Assembly (NCBI GenBank): GCA_905221605.1
Contig: CAJNDS010002126.1
Coordinates: forward strand, 332,501 to 396,500
Origin: Symbiodinium natans
Taxonomy: Eukaryota; Sar; Dinophyceae; Suessiales; Symbiodiniaceae
Reading direction: 5' to 3'
Length of the DNA: 64,000 nucleotides
Numbering within the stretch: position 1 is the stretch's first letter; each line of letters begins with the position of its first letter. The notes under the pieces are model-generated. The model did not search any database, was not told where the DNA came from, and worked only from the letters and a program-made list of their open reading frames with translations. The position numbers were made by a program, and so were the translations under genes. Shown piece after piece: positions 31,042 through 41,150 of this stretch.

Positions 31042-31643
31042 AGAGCTCTCCGGAGCTCCTGAGGGTCAAAACCCGTGGCCCCTACTCCCTAAACCCTAAA
31101 CCCTAAACTCTAAACCCTGAACCTTAAACCCTAAACCCTAAACCCTAAACCGTAAACCCTAAACCCTAAACCCTAAACCCTAAACCCTAAACCCTAAACC
31201 CTAAGCCTTGTAACCCTAAACCCTTTTTGAGGGTTAGGGTTTAGGTTGGGGGTGGGTCCCAGTGGAGGTTCCTCGCGATGGATGTCTCTGCAGAGCCTAA
31301 ATTTCTAGCGACAACCTCCTTAAGAAAATGAAGTACTGCCGTTTGCATAGACTCATTTATATAGAGAAACCGATGAGCCCAAAAGGAAATATGACACCTA
31401 TGATTGTTGTTATTGTGGCTCCCACTGACCTTTAGCGAGCCCTTTGTGCGTTGACGCGATTCTGAACCCATCCTACTAGTAAATGCCAAGTCCTTAGCCC
31501 CACACCGAAAGCCCCTGACCCCGAACCCCAAACCCTAATCCCCAAACCCCAAACCCCAAAACCCCAAACCCCAAACCCTAAACCCTAAACCCTAAACCCT
31601 CAAAGCCTCAAAGCTCAAAGCCTCTCCCGAAGCCTGAAAGTAG

Positions 31644-31710
31644 GGGAAGCCGGTCGATGCCGATCCGCCCACAGCGACAGCCCTTGAGATCATCCAGGCG
31701 GGCAATTTGG
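31644..31710 (+). CDS. exon island
   Basis: Acceptor GTAG|G, frame GKPVDADPPTATALEIIQAG then NL, and a heptamer donor G|GTTTAG. Family unknown. Confidence 0.45.
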
Positions 31711-31830
31711 GTTTAGGGTTTAGGGTTCAGGGTTCAGGGTTTAGGGTTTAGGGTTTGAAGTTCAGGGTTCAGGGTTCAGGGTTTATCGTTCAGAGTTTAG
31801 GGTTTAGGGTTTGGGGCCTTTTCAGGCTCC

Positions 31831-31906
31831 ATGCTTGCAGCTGTCACCTCGGCAGCATTATGGACCATCGCGAACCAATCTTACACGCAGCCCTGCCAAG
31901 CAGCAA
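31831..31906 (+). CDS. possible first exon, hydrophobic N-terminus
   Basis: The ATG frame MLAAVTSAALWTIANQSYTQ reads to a canonical donor A|GTGAGG. It looks like a signal peptide or first membrane segment, and could start the membrane-protein gene downstream, but the link is not shown. Confidence 0.4.
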
Positions 31907-32266
31907 GTGAGGTCACATACCCTAAACCCTAAACCCTAAACCCTAAACCCTAAACCCTAAACCCTAAACCCTAATCCCGCAGTGTTGGTGGAAAGTTTGC
32001 GCAGCTCTGCCACTTTCATGATGATCCCCTCGGAGTCGCTCATGGCTGCCCCCCTAGAATCTAGATTCCCAAGCCCCAAAACTCCTAAACTCCTGAAGCC
32101 CTCAAAGACCACCCTGAAACCCCTAACTGAAACCTCCATACCCTAAACCCTAAACCCTAAACCCTAAACCCTAAACCCTAAACCCTAAACCCAAAACCCT
32201 AAACCCAAAACCCTAAACCCTAAACCCTAAACCCAAACTGATTTCTGAGCCCCACCCAACACCCAG

Positions 32267-32330
32267 GCCGCCGAGCCAGAAGCGCAGGTTCTTGAGCTGG
32301 GCCAGGCCTGGCACCTCCAAACTCTGAAGC
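32267..32330 (+). CDS. exon island
   Basis: Acceptor CCAG|GCC, frame AAEPEAQVLELGQAWHLQTL then K, and a possible GC donor. Confidence 0.4.
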
Positions 32331-32579
32331 GCTAAGCTTAGGGTTTGGGGTTTAGGGTTTAGGGTTTAGGGTTTAGGGTTTAGGGTTTGGGGTTTAGGGT
32401 TTAGGGTTTAGGGTTTAGGGCTTTAGTGGGCTTAGGGCTTGAGGTTCAGGTCTTTAGGGATTTAGGGTTTGGGGCGTAGGGTCTGGGAATTTCCACACGC
32501 CCTTTGCAAAGATCAACCAACGCGAGGCCGAAGGGCTGGGATTGTTTGTGAGGACTTTTGCTGCTGCTTGCTTTTGCAG

Positions 32580-32671
32580 TTTCAGCATGACTATGACAAA
32601 CTCTTTTACTACGATGATGATGGGGCTTTTGAACGTCTTGCTATTCAAGATGGGGGGTTCCGAAATTCGGG
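32580..32671 (+). CDS. exon island with good acceptor
   Basis: A strong polypyrimidine tract ends TTTTGCAG. The frame FQHDYDKLFYYDDDGAFERL continues to RNSG at donor G|GTACC. One of the few islands not touching a heptamer array on either side. Confidence 0.5.
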
Positions 32672-32865
32672 GTACCTTATTGGGTTCCTTATGACAAGGG
32701 AATCTCCCTTGGGGGTTATATCCTAAACCGAGCCTAAGCCCACCTTTATTTTCGTAACTCCATACGAGTAGTACTATAATTCTTGCAATCTTGAAGAAAG
32801 GGTGCCATGAAGGGCTGCGGCTGTAGCACCAGGAACTGCATCAAGCCTCTAAGCCCCAAAGCCCT

Positions 32866-33150
32866 ACCCTAAACCCTAAACTAAACCCTAAACCTAAACC
32901 CTAAGCCTAAACCCTACACCCTACACCCTACACCCTACACCCTAAACCCTAAACCCTAAACCCTAAACCCTAAACCCTAAACCCTAAACCCTAAACCCTA
33001 AACTCTAAACCCTAAACCCTAAACCCTAAACCCTAAACCCTAAACCCTAAACCCTAAACCCTAAAGCCTAAAGCCTAAAGCCTAAAGCCTAAAGCCTAAA
33101 GCCTAAAGCCTAAAGCCTAAAGCCTAAACCCTAAACCCTAAACCCTAAAC
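32866..33150. repeat. CCCTAAA array with CCTAAAG block
   Basis: Standard units enclose about nine CCTAAAG units (33062-33125). The same variant block recurs at 38848-38912. Confidence 0.95.
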
Positions 33151-33189
33151 CCAAACCCACTAAAGCCCTACACCCAACACATCCCAGAG

Positions 33190-33282
33190 GCGCTGAGTGC
33201 CTTAGACTCCTACGTCAAGGGCCGGAACTCGGATCTGCGCGCCGGGGATAAGCTGCAAGGGGACGTCGAGGTGGAGGGCTGA
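33190..33282 (+). CDS. exon island, probable last exon
   Basis: Acceptor AGAG|GCG. The frame ALSALDSYVKGRNSDLRAGD ends DVEVEG and TGA (33280-33282). Confidence 0.45.
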   Translation, partial: ALSALDSYVKGRNSDLRAGDKLQGDVEVEG

Positions 33283-33560
33283 GGGTCAGAGTGCAAAGGG
33301 TCCCCTAAACCCTGAACCCCAAACCCTAAACCCTAAACTCTAAACCCTAAACCCTAAACCCTAAACCCTAAACCCTACACCCTAAACCCTAAACCCTAAA
33401 CCCTAACCCCCAGACCCTAAACCCTAAACCCCGATCCCTAAACCCTAAACCCTAAGCTTACTACCCTAGCAAAGCAACCCGCTCTCCGAATCAAGATGCC
33501 AACCCACCTTTATGGCGTTCAGTTGTCTAGGGTCTAGGGTTTAGGGTCTAGGGTTTAGGG

Positions 33561-34238
33561 TCTGAATCGACCTTATACCTGGTCAATATAATGTGCCCAC
33601 CCCTTGCCCGCCCCAACACTCACAAGTAGAGTGTGCGGTGGGGTAAGGACGCACGCCGGCAAGGCGCCTTAAGGGCTGCAGCTGACTACGCACTCCTCCC
33701 ACTCCAACACGCAGGGATGGAGTGCTTCCCCGCTGCAGCTCCCCCCAACCTGTCGACTAGGCCGTCGGGCTTGAGCCACCGCACCGACTGTTAGGCGCCC
33801 AGCCATCCCTGTTAATAGCACGCTGCTGTAGCTGCCACGCCTCTTGCGCCGCCCACAGCCCTAGCATGCCCCGTGCCGCCCAAGACCAGCAACCACCAAG
33901 CAACCTAAGTGACACCACCCATGGCCAAGCCGCCCCAGAGTCCAGACCACCCCCATAGCATCTCGTGCCTTTGGTCCAGGCAGCCCCCCCAGTTCCCGGC
34001 AACCCCCAAGAATGCTCCATCACCAGGCCCTGCAGCTGCAAGCTTCTTGAGTCCCGGCCACCTTCCACGAAGTCACGCAGCAAGCGTGAGTTTGGGCGTC
34101 ATAACCTCTGAATCGACCTTATACCTGGTCAATATAATGTGCCCACCCCTTGCCCGCCCCAACACTCACAAGTAGAGTGTGCGGTGGGGTAAGGACGCAC
34201 GCCGGCAAGGCGCCTTAAGGGCTGCAGCTCACTACGCA
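33561..34238. mobile_element. possible terminal-repeat element (TRIM/solo-LTR-like)
   Basis: A 132-bp sequence at 33561-33692 recurs with one mismatch at 34107-34238, enclosing 414 bp without a convincing gene. The repeats begin TCTGAATC and end CTACGCA, so an inner TG..CA boundary is possible. TAGGG abuts both outer ends, but both flanks are heptamer DNA, so this is not proof of a target duplication. A simple 546-bp tandem duplication is the alternative. Confidence 0.55.
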
Positions 34239-34276
34239 TAGGGTTTAGGGTTTAGGGTCTAGGGTTTAGGGTTTAG

Positions 34277-34375
34277 GGCCAGCCCTCCGTGGAGGCGGCG
34301 CTCCGTGTCGGTTGGTGGACGGTGCTCCTCTCCCTCCCCATCATCATCTGGCCTGCGGCTCTTTGGCTGCAGGGG
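34277..34375 (+). CDS. transporter-like gene, membrane exon 1
   Basis: The acceptor TTTAG|G and the donor GG|GTTTAG both come from heptamer arrays. The frame GQPSVEAALRVGWWTVLL continues SLPIIIWPAALWLQ, a clear transmembrane helix. It ends in phase 0, which fits the next exon at 35401. An ALR followed by a helix resembles the first helix of FUSC-type proteins, which is a weak resemblance. Confidence 0.5.
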
Positions 34376-34548
34376 GTTTAGGGTTTAGGGTTTAGGGTTT
34401 TAGGGTTTTAGGGTTTTAGGGTTTTAGGGTTTTAGGGTTTTAGGGTTTTAGGGTTTTAGGGTTTTAGGGTTTTAGGGTTTTCGGGTTTTCGGGTTTTAGG
34501 GTTTTAGGGTTTTAGGGTTTTAGGGTTTTAGGGTTTTAGGGTTTAGGG
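34376..34548. repeat. TTTAGGG then TTTTAGGG array
   Basis: Three heptamers then about 20 octamers. The octamer is the reverse complement of the 28.3-kb variant. Confidence 0.95.
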
Positions 34549-34689
34549 CTACTACCCAGAGCAAGCCCTTTTGTTCCCGTTTTTTAGGGCTTGGGCTCCA
34601 TTTGAACCAAAAACAGGGACCCTTTTGCTTCCTATGCCACTCTTGGGTCTAGGCAAGGGCCTGTAGGGTTTTGGGTTGGGATTTTCCCC

Positions 34690-34763
34690 CTTGTACTAAC
34701 AGTCCTTAGCAGAGATTACAGTACCCCCTTATGATATTCACTATTGAGGCCTGTTAGTATAAG
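34690..34763. mobile_element. short MITE-like element
   Basis: Ends CTTGTACTAACAG and CTGTTAGTATAAG are inverted repeats (12 of 13) 74 bp apart. Confidence 0.5.
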
Positions 34764-35237
34764 TGGGAACATCCCAAGTTTGAGTTCCAGGGAGTGTTTC
34801 ATTAGATGGTTCATGGCTCTCCAGCCACTGCGCAGATGCCGCAAGCTTCACATCTGTACGGGCAGGCCTTAGGGTTTAGGGTTTAGGGTTTAGGGTTTCG
34901 GGTTTAGGGTTTAGGGTTTAGGGTTTAGGGAGCTGATATTTGTTCTTGGTCCATTTTTTCCCCTTGACTGCGCGGGTGTTTCCTGTGGGAAGCAAGGATT
35001 GGAGTCCAAACGCAAAAACTTACATCTCCTCTGTAAAACCACCAGTTGGTAGGTAAATCTCACTTTTTTTGCCGCAAGACGGTGGGTGACAAAAGATAGC
35101 AGCCTTTTCTTTTGAAAGGCAATGATCCTTAAGGACTAATAAAGACCTAGGCCCGTAAACTCCGAAACCCTTGAGCCTTACAAGCCCTGACGCCCTGACA
35201 CCTTGAAACCTCGAAACCCGAAGCGCTGACTCCCCAA

Positions 35238-35398
35238 CCCCCGAAACCCTAAGCCCTAAACCCTAAGCCCTAAACCCCAAACCCTAAACCCTAAACCCTA
35301 AACCCGAAACCCTAAACCCTAAACCCTAAACCCTAAACCCTAAACCCTAAACCCTAAACCCTAAACCCTAAACCCTAAACCCTAAACCCTAAACCCTA
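35238..35398. repeat. CCCTAAA array
   Basis: Ends CCCTAAG, which supplies the AG acceptor of the exon at 35401. Confidence 0.95.
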
Positions 35399-35400
35399 AG

Positions 35401-36095
35401 GCGCAGAAGCTGCAAGAGATCGGAAGCTTGCAGCGCGTATTCCTGGACTTCTGGGGTTCCATGCCTCTTGGAGTGCAGGTGAGAAGAAGGACCCTAAACC
35501 CTAAACCCTAAACCCTAAACCCTAAACCCTAAACCCTAAACCCTAAACCCTAAACCCTAAACCCTAAACCCTAAACCCTAAACCCTAAACCCCAAGCCCC
35601 AAGCCCTAAGCCCTAAGCCCTAAGCCCTAAGCCCCAAACCCAAAATCCGAAACCCGCCCGCCACCCCACTCACCTTTGCCCGCCCTCCAGGCAAGGTCAT
35701 GCCGAGTCAGCACCAGTCCTGCATTACACCCTAAACCCTAAACCCTCAACCCTCAACCCCAAACCCTAAACTCTAAACCCTAAACCGTAAACCCTAAACC
35801 TTAAACCCTAAACCCTAAACCCTAAACCCCAAACCCCAAACCCCAAACCCCAAACCCTAAACCCTAAACCCTAAACCCTAAACCCTAAACTCTAAACCCT
35901 AAACCTTAAACCCTAAACCCTAAACCCTAAACCCTAAACCCTAAACCCTAAACCCTAAACCCTAAACCCTAAACCCTAAACGAACTCCCAGGTTGAGCAT
36001 TTGCAGTCTGAGGTGTTCGCAGACGCAACGCAAACCCTAACCCCTAAGAGAAAGTTGTTCGCCCTTGAACCCAAGGAAACAGCGGTTCGTGCGAG
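35401..36095 (+). CDS. transporter-like gene, soluble loop exons
   Basis: Exon 35401-35478 (AQKLQEIGSLQRVFLDFW to GVQ, donor CAG|GTGAGA) joins in phase to 35992-36029 (VEHLQSEVFADA, acceptor CCCAG). 36049-36095 (RKLFALEPKETAVRAR, donor AG|GTCTGG) follows. Between the first two lie about 510 bp of heptamers and unrelated DNA. Confidence 0.5.
35490..35980. repeat. CCCTAAA arrays
   Basis: Two arrays (35490-35640 and 35725-35980), both lying wholly within one proposed intron. Confidence 0.93.
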
Positions 36096-36262
36096 GTCTG
36101 GTTGATTTTGGCTTCGGCTCGTGGACACCACCCCAAAGGTTTAGAGTTTAGGGTCAAGGGTTTAGGGTTTCTAAGGGTTTAGGGTTTGTGACTCGGCGAG
36201 TTTTGCGGGTAAGAACTTGAGGACGTTAGGGGTTTGGGTGAGGGGAACCCTAAGCCATAAGC

Positions 36263-36523
36263 CCTAGCCCTAAACCCTAAACCCTAAACCCTAAACCCTA
36301 AACCCTAAACCCTAAACCCTAAACCCTAAACCCTAAACCCTAAACTTTAAACCCTAAACCCTAAACCCTAAACCCTAAACCCTAAACCCTAAACCCAAAA
36401 CCCTAAACCCTAAACCCTAACCCCTAAACCTAAACCCTAAACCCTAAACCCTAAACCCTAAACCCTAAACCCTAAACCCTAAACCCTAAACCCTAAACCC
36501 TAAACCCTAAACCCTAAACCCTC
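36263..36523. repeat. CCCTAAA array ending in an acceptor
   Basis: About 36 units. The last unit is CCCTCAG, which is the acceptor of the next exon. Confidence 0.95.
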
Positions 36524-36525
36524 AG

Positions 36526-36603
36526 ATTCCGGGGCCAGCAAAAGGCTCCTGCAATTCCTCTTCTGCGTGGGGCCGACACTGGGTGTTAGCGTGCGGAGCC
36601 TTT
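36526..36603 (+). CDS. transporter-like gene, hydrophobic exon
   Basis: Acceptor CCTCAG|AT. The frame SGASKRLLQFLFCVGPTLGV continues SVRSL, a probable membrane helix. A GC donor is likely. Confidence 0.45.
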
Positions 36604-37147
36604 GCCTGGAAATTTTGAGGGTATGAGGGTTTCCGGTTTTGGGTTTAGGGTTTCGGGTTTAGGGTTTAGGGTTTTGGGGGTTTGGGAGTTAGGGGTTCAG
36701 CAGTTTTGGGGGCTTAGGGCCCTTCCCCCCCCTCCCTCTCCCCCCCCGCCTCCCCCCCCCTCCGGCGTTCAGGATTTTTCACTCTGGTCCATTGGTTCAT
36801 TGTGGGTTTAGAGTTTAATCAGGGTTCAAGGTTTGGGGTAATGGTAGGTTTACGGTTTCCCCTTTCCCCCCTGTGGTTCGTGCTGAGTTTACGGTTCAGG
36901 GTTCAGGGATAAAGCGGCTAAGGTTTCGGGTTTACCCTTCTCCCTACTGTCGTTCATAGGTGAGTTTTGGTTTTAGGGCTTGTGGTGGTGTTTTTAGGGT
37001 TAGCAGGCAGGGTTGGGCGGGGATGCCATGGGGGGGGGGGGGATTACCATTGGGGGGGGGTCGTTAAGCGGAACGCGGGCACATATAGACCCCTAAACCC
37101 TAAACTTCTAAAACCTCCAACCCCAACCCCCAAACTTTAAAGCTCAG

Positions 37148-37961
37148 GTACACCCTGGAGGGTTGGCTGGGCACTGCGCTGGCCACGCTGTAGCTCGGCT
37201 GATCTGTTTAGGTTTCAGGGTTGAGGGTTCGGAGAAAAAGCCCTCGAACCCCTTAGCCCTCAACCCTTCATCAACCCGATGTGGCGAGCCTTAGCGATTC
37301 TCCGGGACGTGGGTAGTGGGTGAAGTTTGAAGGCCTTGGGTTTAAGTGGCTCTTCAGACACAAGCGCACTTTGCCGCCTGCCCCCAAGCACCAAGCGCCG
37401 TAAGGCCTAAGCCCATGCCGGATCAGGGCTTCGGGGCCTGCCCCAAGCCCGACACCCCAAAAGCCTAAACCCTGGAGCCTGAACATCTAAACCCTAAACC
37501 CGAAGCCCGAAGCCCGAACCCCTAAACCCTGAACCCTAAACCCTAAACCCTAAACCCTAAACCCTAAATCCTAAACCGTAAACCCTAAACCCTAAACCCT
37601 AAACCCTAAACCCTAAACCCTAAACCCTAAACCCTAAACCCTAAACCCTAAACCCTAAACCCTAAACCCTAAACCCAAAGGAACATGTTGCTGCTCAACA
37701 ACGCCGGCCACTGGATGGCAGGTGCCCAGGATCAAACAGGAATGTGTGCCGCAGGGTCCGTCAACCCTAAACCCTAAACCCTAAACCCTAAACCCTAAAC
37801 CCTAAACCCTAAACCCTAAACCCTAAACCCTAAACCCTAAACCCTAAGCCCTAAGCCCTAAACCTGGTCTAAGCACCCCACACCCCGGAAGGTGGAGCCT
37901 TTGCCAACCGCTTAGAGTTCAACAGCACTGCCACCAACGACACGGTGATCACCTCAAGGCA
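37148..37961 (+). CDS. transporter-like gene, three phase-matched exons
   Basis: 37148-37189 (YTLEGWLGTALATL, donor CT|GTAGCT), 37681-37721 (NMLLLNNAGHWMA, donor G|GTGCCC) and 37892-37961 (GAFANRLEFNSTATNDTV, GC donor) join without frame loss, and the last continues in phase into 38227. GWLGTALATL resembles the GT..G helix motif of FUSC/aromatic-acid-exporter proteins. The introns between them are mainly CCCTAAA arrays (37493-37677, 37764-37862). Confidence 0.55.
37493..37862. repeat. two CCCTAAA intron arrays
   Basis: 37493-37677 and 37764-37862, separated only by the 41-nt exon and 42 bp of intron. Confidence 0.95.
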
Positions 37962-38013
37962 GCCTAAAGGGTTTAGGGTTTAGGGTTTCGGGTTTCGGGT
38001 TTCGGGTTTAAGG

Positions 38014-38131
38014 GGGTAGGTTTGAACATAACTTTTTGAGTTTTTGCTACCCTTAATGGCCTTTAATCCCCCATATAATCCTCTGTTAAAGCCAAAACAA
38101 CTCAATGTTTATACGGTGCCCAAACCTGCCC
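38014..38131. mobile_element. MITE-like element
   Basis: Ends GGGTAGGTTTG and CAAACCTGCCC are inverted repeats (10 of 11), 118 bp in all. Confidence 0.5.
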
Positions 38132-38226
38132 CATACCCCAGTCAACCCTAGTTTCGAAACCCGACCCGCCAGCCGCTAGAGGAATTTCGATCACCCGACC
38201 CGTACGTGGCTGCAAACTCTGAGCAG

Positions 38227-38315
38227 GTGGCTTCCGCTGTGCAACACCAATGCGGATCTCAGTTATCAGGGCTGCATGCTCCTTGCCTCTTTTGTTGCCT
38301 TGCCCCGGGCAACCC
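38227..38315 (+). CDS. transporter-like gene, membrane exon
   Basis: Acceptor GCAG|G. The frame WLPLCNTNADLSYQGCMLLA continues SFVALPRA, hydrophobic at its end. A GC donor fits. A further weaker candidate exon begins at 38431 after TTGCAG. Confidence 0.45.
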
Positions 38316-38611
38316 TTAATCCTAAACCGAGCGTCGGATTGACTCCGGCGGCTGCTGATCCGGAGGAGGGTTTACCCATTGCAATTTGCAGCTTTGGTTT
38401 GAGCTCGTGTTGGTTTTGCACGTGTTGCAGGGCAGCGGGCATGCGCAAAGCTGCTCTTGGCCTACGGAGCCATATGCCAAGAATGTGTTGTTCCCTAACC
38501 CCAAACCCCAAGCCCGAAGCCCTAAGCCTAACCCCCCCCCCCCCCAAATGTTCCCAGCTAGTTGTGGGTCTTTAACCCTAAACCCCAAACCCGAAACCCC
38601 AAACCCCAAAA

Positions 38612-38671
38612 AAGAAATACAAGAGAAAGAGAGAGAGAACGAGAGAGAGCGAGAGAGAGAGAGCGAGAGAG

Positions 38672-38710
<39 letters not shown>

Positions 38711-38725
38711 GAGAGAGAGAACCCC
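38612..38725. repeat. (GA)n microsatellite
   Basis: About 110 bp of GAGA with AC and GC interruptions, immediately 5' of the exon at 38736. Confidence 0.95.
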
Positions 38726-38735
38726 CACGCGTGAG

Positions 38736-38781
38736 GCTCAACCTCAACACTGACCTGATGACCGAGGCCGAAGTCGCCAAG
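38736..38781 (+). CDS. transporter-like gene, small exon
   Basis: Acceptor GTGAG|G, frame LNLNTDLMTEAEVAK, GC donor AAG|GCCCCG, phase 0, matching the next exon at 39509. Confidence 0.45.
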
Positions 38782-38795
38782 GCCCCGGGACCCCA

Positions 38796-39000
38796 ACCCT
38801 AAACCCTAAACCCTAAACCCTAAACCCTAAACCCTAAACCCTAAACCCTAAAGCCTAAAGCCTAAAGCCTAAAGCCTAAAGCCTAAAGCCTAAAGCCTAA
38901 AGCCTAAAGCCTAAACCCTAAACCCTAAACCCTAAACCCTAAACCCTAAACCCTAAACCCTTAACCCTTAACCCTTAACCCTTAGACCCTAAACCCTAGG
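38796..39000. repeat. CCCTAAA array with CCTAAAG block
   Basis: Eight standard units, about nine CCTAAAG units (38848-38912), standard units again, then CCCTTAA. Confidence 0.95.
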
Positions 39001-39189
39001 TCATCGGATGCCAAATCCCTGAACCTAAGCCCAAAAACCGGGTCCCTTAATTCTACTTCCTTTTCAGGGGAGGGGGGGTGGGGGGTGGGCCGGGCTGTGC
39101 CCCGAAGCTTCAAAGCCTTCGCGAGCTGTTGTTTTCGGTTGGGGGCGGGTTGTTTTGCGAATTGGAGTCTGGGGTTTCCGTAGGCCCAC

Positions 39190-39500
39190 CCTGAGCCAAC
39201 AACCCTGAGCCCCCAACCCGAAACCCCCAAACCCCCAAACCCCCAAACCCCCAAACCCCCAAACCCCCAAACCCCCAAACCCCCAGACCCCCAAAACCCC
39301 AAAACCCCAAAACCCCAAAACCCCAAAACCCTAAAACTCAACCCCAAAACCCCAAAACCCCAAACCCCAAAAACCCCAAAACCCCAAACCCCAAAACCCT
39401 AAAACTCAACCCCTAAACCCTAAAACCCTAAAACCCTAAAACCCCAAAACCCCAAAACCCCAAAACCCCAAAACCCTAAAGAACCCTAAAACCCTAAGTT
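39190..39500. repeat. CCCCCAAA/CCCCAAAA variant array
   Basis: A run of 8-9-bp variants in which T is replaced by C. Long minus-strand frames reading GFGGLGVWGF are translations of this repeat. Confidence 0.93.
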
Positions 39501-39508
39501 CCTTCAAG

Positions 39509-39605
39509 GCAGCGGTTGTCCTGGCTGACACCATCGTCTTCATGGCCATCATGTTGCCCCCCAGCTTGGACAAAGAGTGGCCCTTCTTGTTCTACAGTGT
39601 TGCCC
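39509..39605 (+). CDS. transporter-like gene, membrane exon
   Basis: Acceptor TCAAG|GCA. The frame AAVVLADTIVFMAIMLPPSL continues DKEWPFLFYSV, a helix then a Trp/Phe-rich loop. Donor either A|GTGTTG (39596) or GTT|GCCCTT (39605); the latter keeps phase with 39706. Confidence 0.5.
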
Positions 39606-39711
39606 TTATAAATCCTCTCACAAGACAACCCTAAATCCTAAACCCCATTCCTACCCTTTAGGGTTTAGGGTTTAGGATTTCGGGTTTAGGGTTTAGGGTT
39701 TAGGGTTTAGG

Positions 39712-39850
39712 GCAACAGGTTCTTCGGCTTCAACACGAACGTCCGGCTCTTCAGCATCTCCACCCACATCTACCTGGCCATGAGCTTCCTTGATCCGAGC
39801 ACCGGGGCCTTCGACCTCCAGCCATCGCTGGCCGGGCCCCGTGCTGGGCT
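39712..39850 (+). CDS. transporter-like gene, exon after heptamer acceptor
   Basis: TTTAG|GGCAACAGG starts the frame GNRFFGFNTNVRLFSIST, continuing HIYLAMSFLDPSTGAFDLQ. The end is a GC donor near 39840 or a heptamer donor further on. Start and end are each uncertain by a few bases. Confidence 0.5.
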
Positions 39851-40161
39851 TCAAGGGCTTGTTGAGGGAGTTGGGGAGGGTTTAGGGTTTAGGGTTTAGG
39901 GTTTAGGGTTTAGGGTATTTAGGGTTTAGGGTGACGGGTGACGGGTGACGGGTGACGAGGTGTCGGTGGGCATGTAAACGCCAAGAGTCTCCAAAAGCCC
40001 TCCTGAAGAGCGCAATTCGGGTTGGCGATCAAGCTTGTCCGCCGTTGTATTCTGACGCCTACACACACACACCCTAAAGTGCTAAACCCCCCTAAGCCTT
40101 AAAGCACTAAACCCCTGAACCTGAACCCCAGACCCTAAGCCATAAACCATAAACCAGCCAG

Positions 40162-40232
40162 CAGGCCACGAACTACTTCATCATTGTCTCCATCTCCTCC
40201 CTAGCCGTGGTGCTCTGCTTTCTGCTGCCCAG
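40162..40232 (+). CDS. transporter-like gene, membrane exon
   Basis: Acceptor GCCAG|CAG. The frame QATNYFIIVSISSLAVVLCF continues LLPR, an unambiguous transmembrane helix. Confidence 0.5.
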
Positions 40233-40429
40233 GCCTCTAACATCTACGGCCCAGGCCAGATCCTTCTGATGCGTAAACCCCACCCTAACCCTAAACCCTA
40301 AACCCTAAGCACATAAGCCCTACTAGTAAGACCCTAAGGACCACACCCCTCTGCTGCGGACCCTCATTGGGTTTCGCCGATTTAGGACTTAGGGCTTAGG
40401 TTCAGGGTTCTACACCCCTAAACCCTAAA

Positions 40430-41150
40430 CCCGCCCGCCACCCCACTCTCTTGTCTTTTGGGGTAGGCGGGCGCTGGTCGAGCGCTCAGTGAGACCCTGC
40501 GAGGGAGCCCCAGGCGGGCGACCGAGCTGGCCTCCAGGCTGGCTTACCCTCCAGGCAGGCACAGGCCGAGTCAGCAGTTGTCACTGTATTATATTATAGT
40601 ACCCAAAACCCCGCCCGTGACTCTTTCTTGGCCCCGTTTCCCTGACCCTAACCCTGGCCCTGGCCTGCTCCTGCTCTGGCTCCCTGGCCCTGGCCTTGAC
40701 TGGCCCTGCTCGGGTTTTCCCACCGCCAACCAAACCTCGCTGCCTTTGTCTGTTCCTGGCCTATCCCTCCTCATGCCTCGTTTCCGTTTGCGCCTGGCCC
40801 ACGCAGCGAGCTCCCCAACCTGACCTGACCTGGCCCGGCACCCCACCTTACCCCCTTCGCGCCAAGCCAAGCTGTCCGCACACCAGTTTGTGCCTGGTCC
40901 ACACCAGCCCTGTTTCCGTGGCGCTCTGCCCAACCCAAGCTGTTCACTGTGTGTTGCCTCCCTGGCTTTAGCCCCTTCGCGCCAACCAAGCCTCGCTGCC
41001 TTTGTCTGTTCCTGGCCAACCCAAGCTGTCTTCGCTGACCCTGCCTCGTTTCCGTCTGCTGCAGCTTTGCGCCTGGTCCACGCACCTTGTGGAGGTCCCC
41101 AAAAGGGCGTGAGTGCTGACTCATGTGATGCTTTGTAAAAAAATAAAAGG
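40430..41150. other. pyrimidine-rich spacer with internal duplication
   Basis: CCTGGCCCTGGC-like low-complexity DNA. A phrase beginning CCAACCAAACCTCGCTGCC (near 40726) recurs near 40984 with scattered changes. Open frames on both strands are compositional, and no splice-bounded exon stands out. CCCGCCCGCCACCCCACTC at 40431 also occurs at 35656. Confidence 0.5.

Noticed and set aside
31241-32139. Minus-strand ORFs at 31241-31531 and 31957-32139
   Set aside because: They run through heptamer arrays at one or both ends; the + strand also has open frames there, and no splice pair decides the case.
38982-39347. Minus-strand ORFs reading GFGGLGVWGF and similar (also 54749-55178)
   Set aside because: These are heptamer or octamer arrays read as protein; the same peptide periodicity appears wherever CCCCAAA repeats occur.
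40578-41138. Leu/Pro-rich ORFs at 40.6-41.1 kb as a gene
   Set aside because: Low-complexity CCTGGCC sequence open on both strands, with no convincing acceptor or donor.
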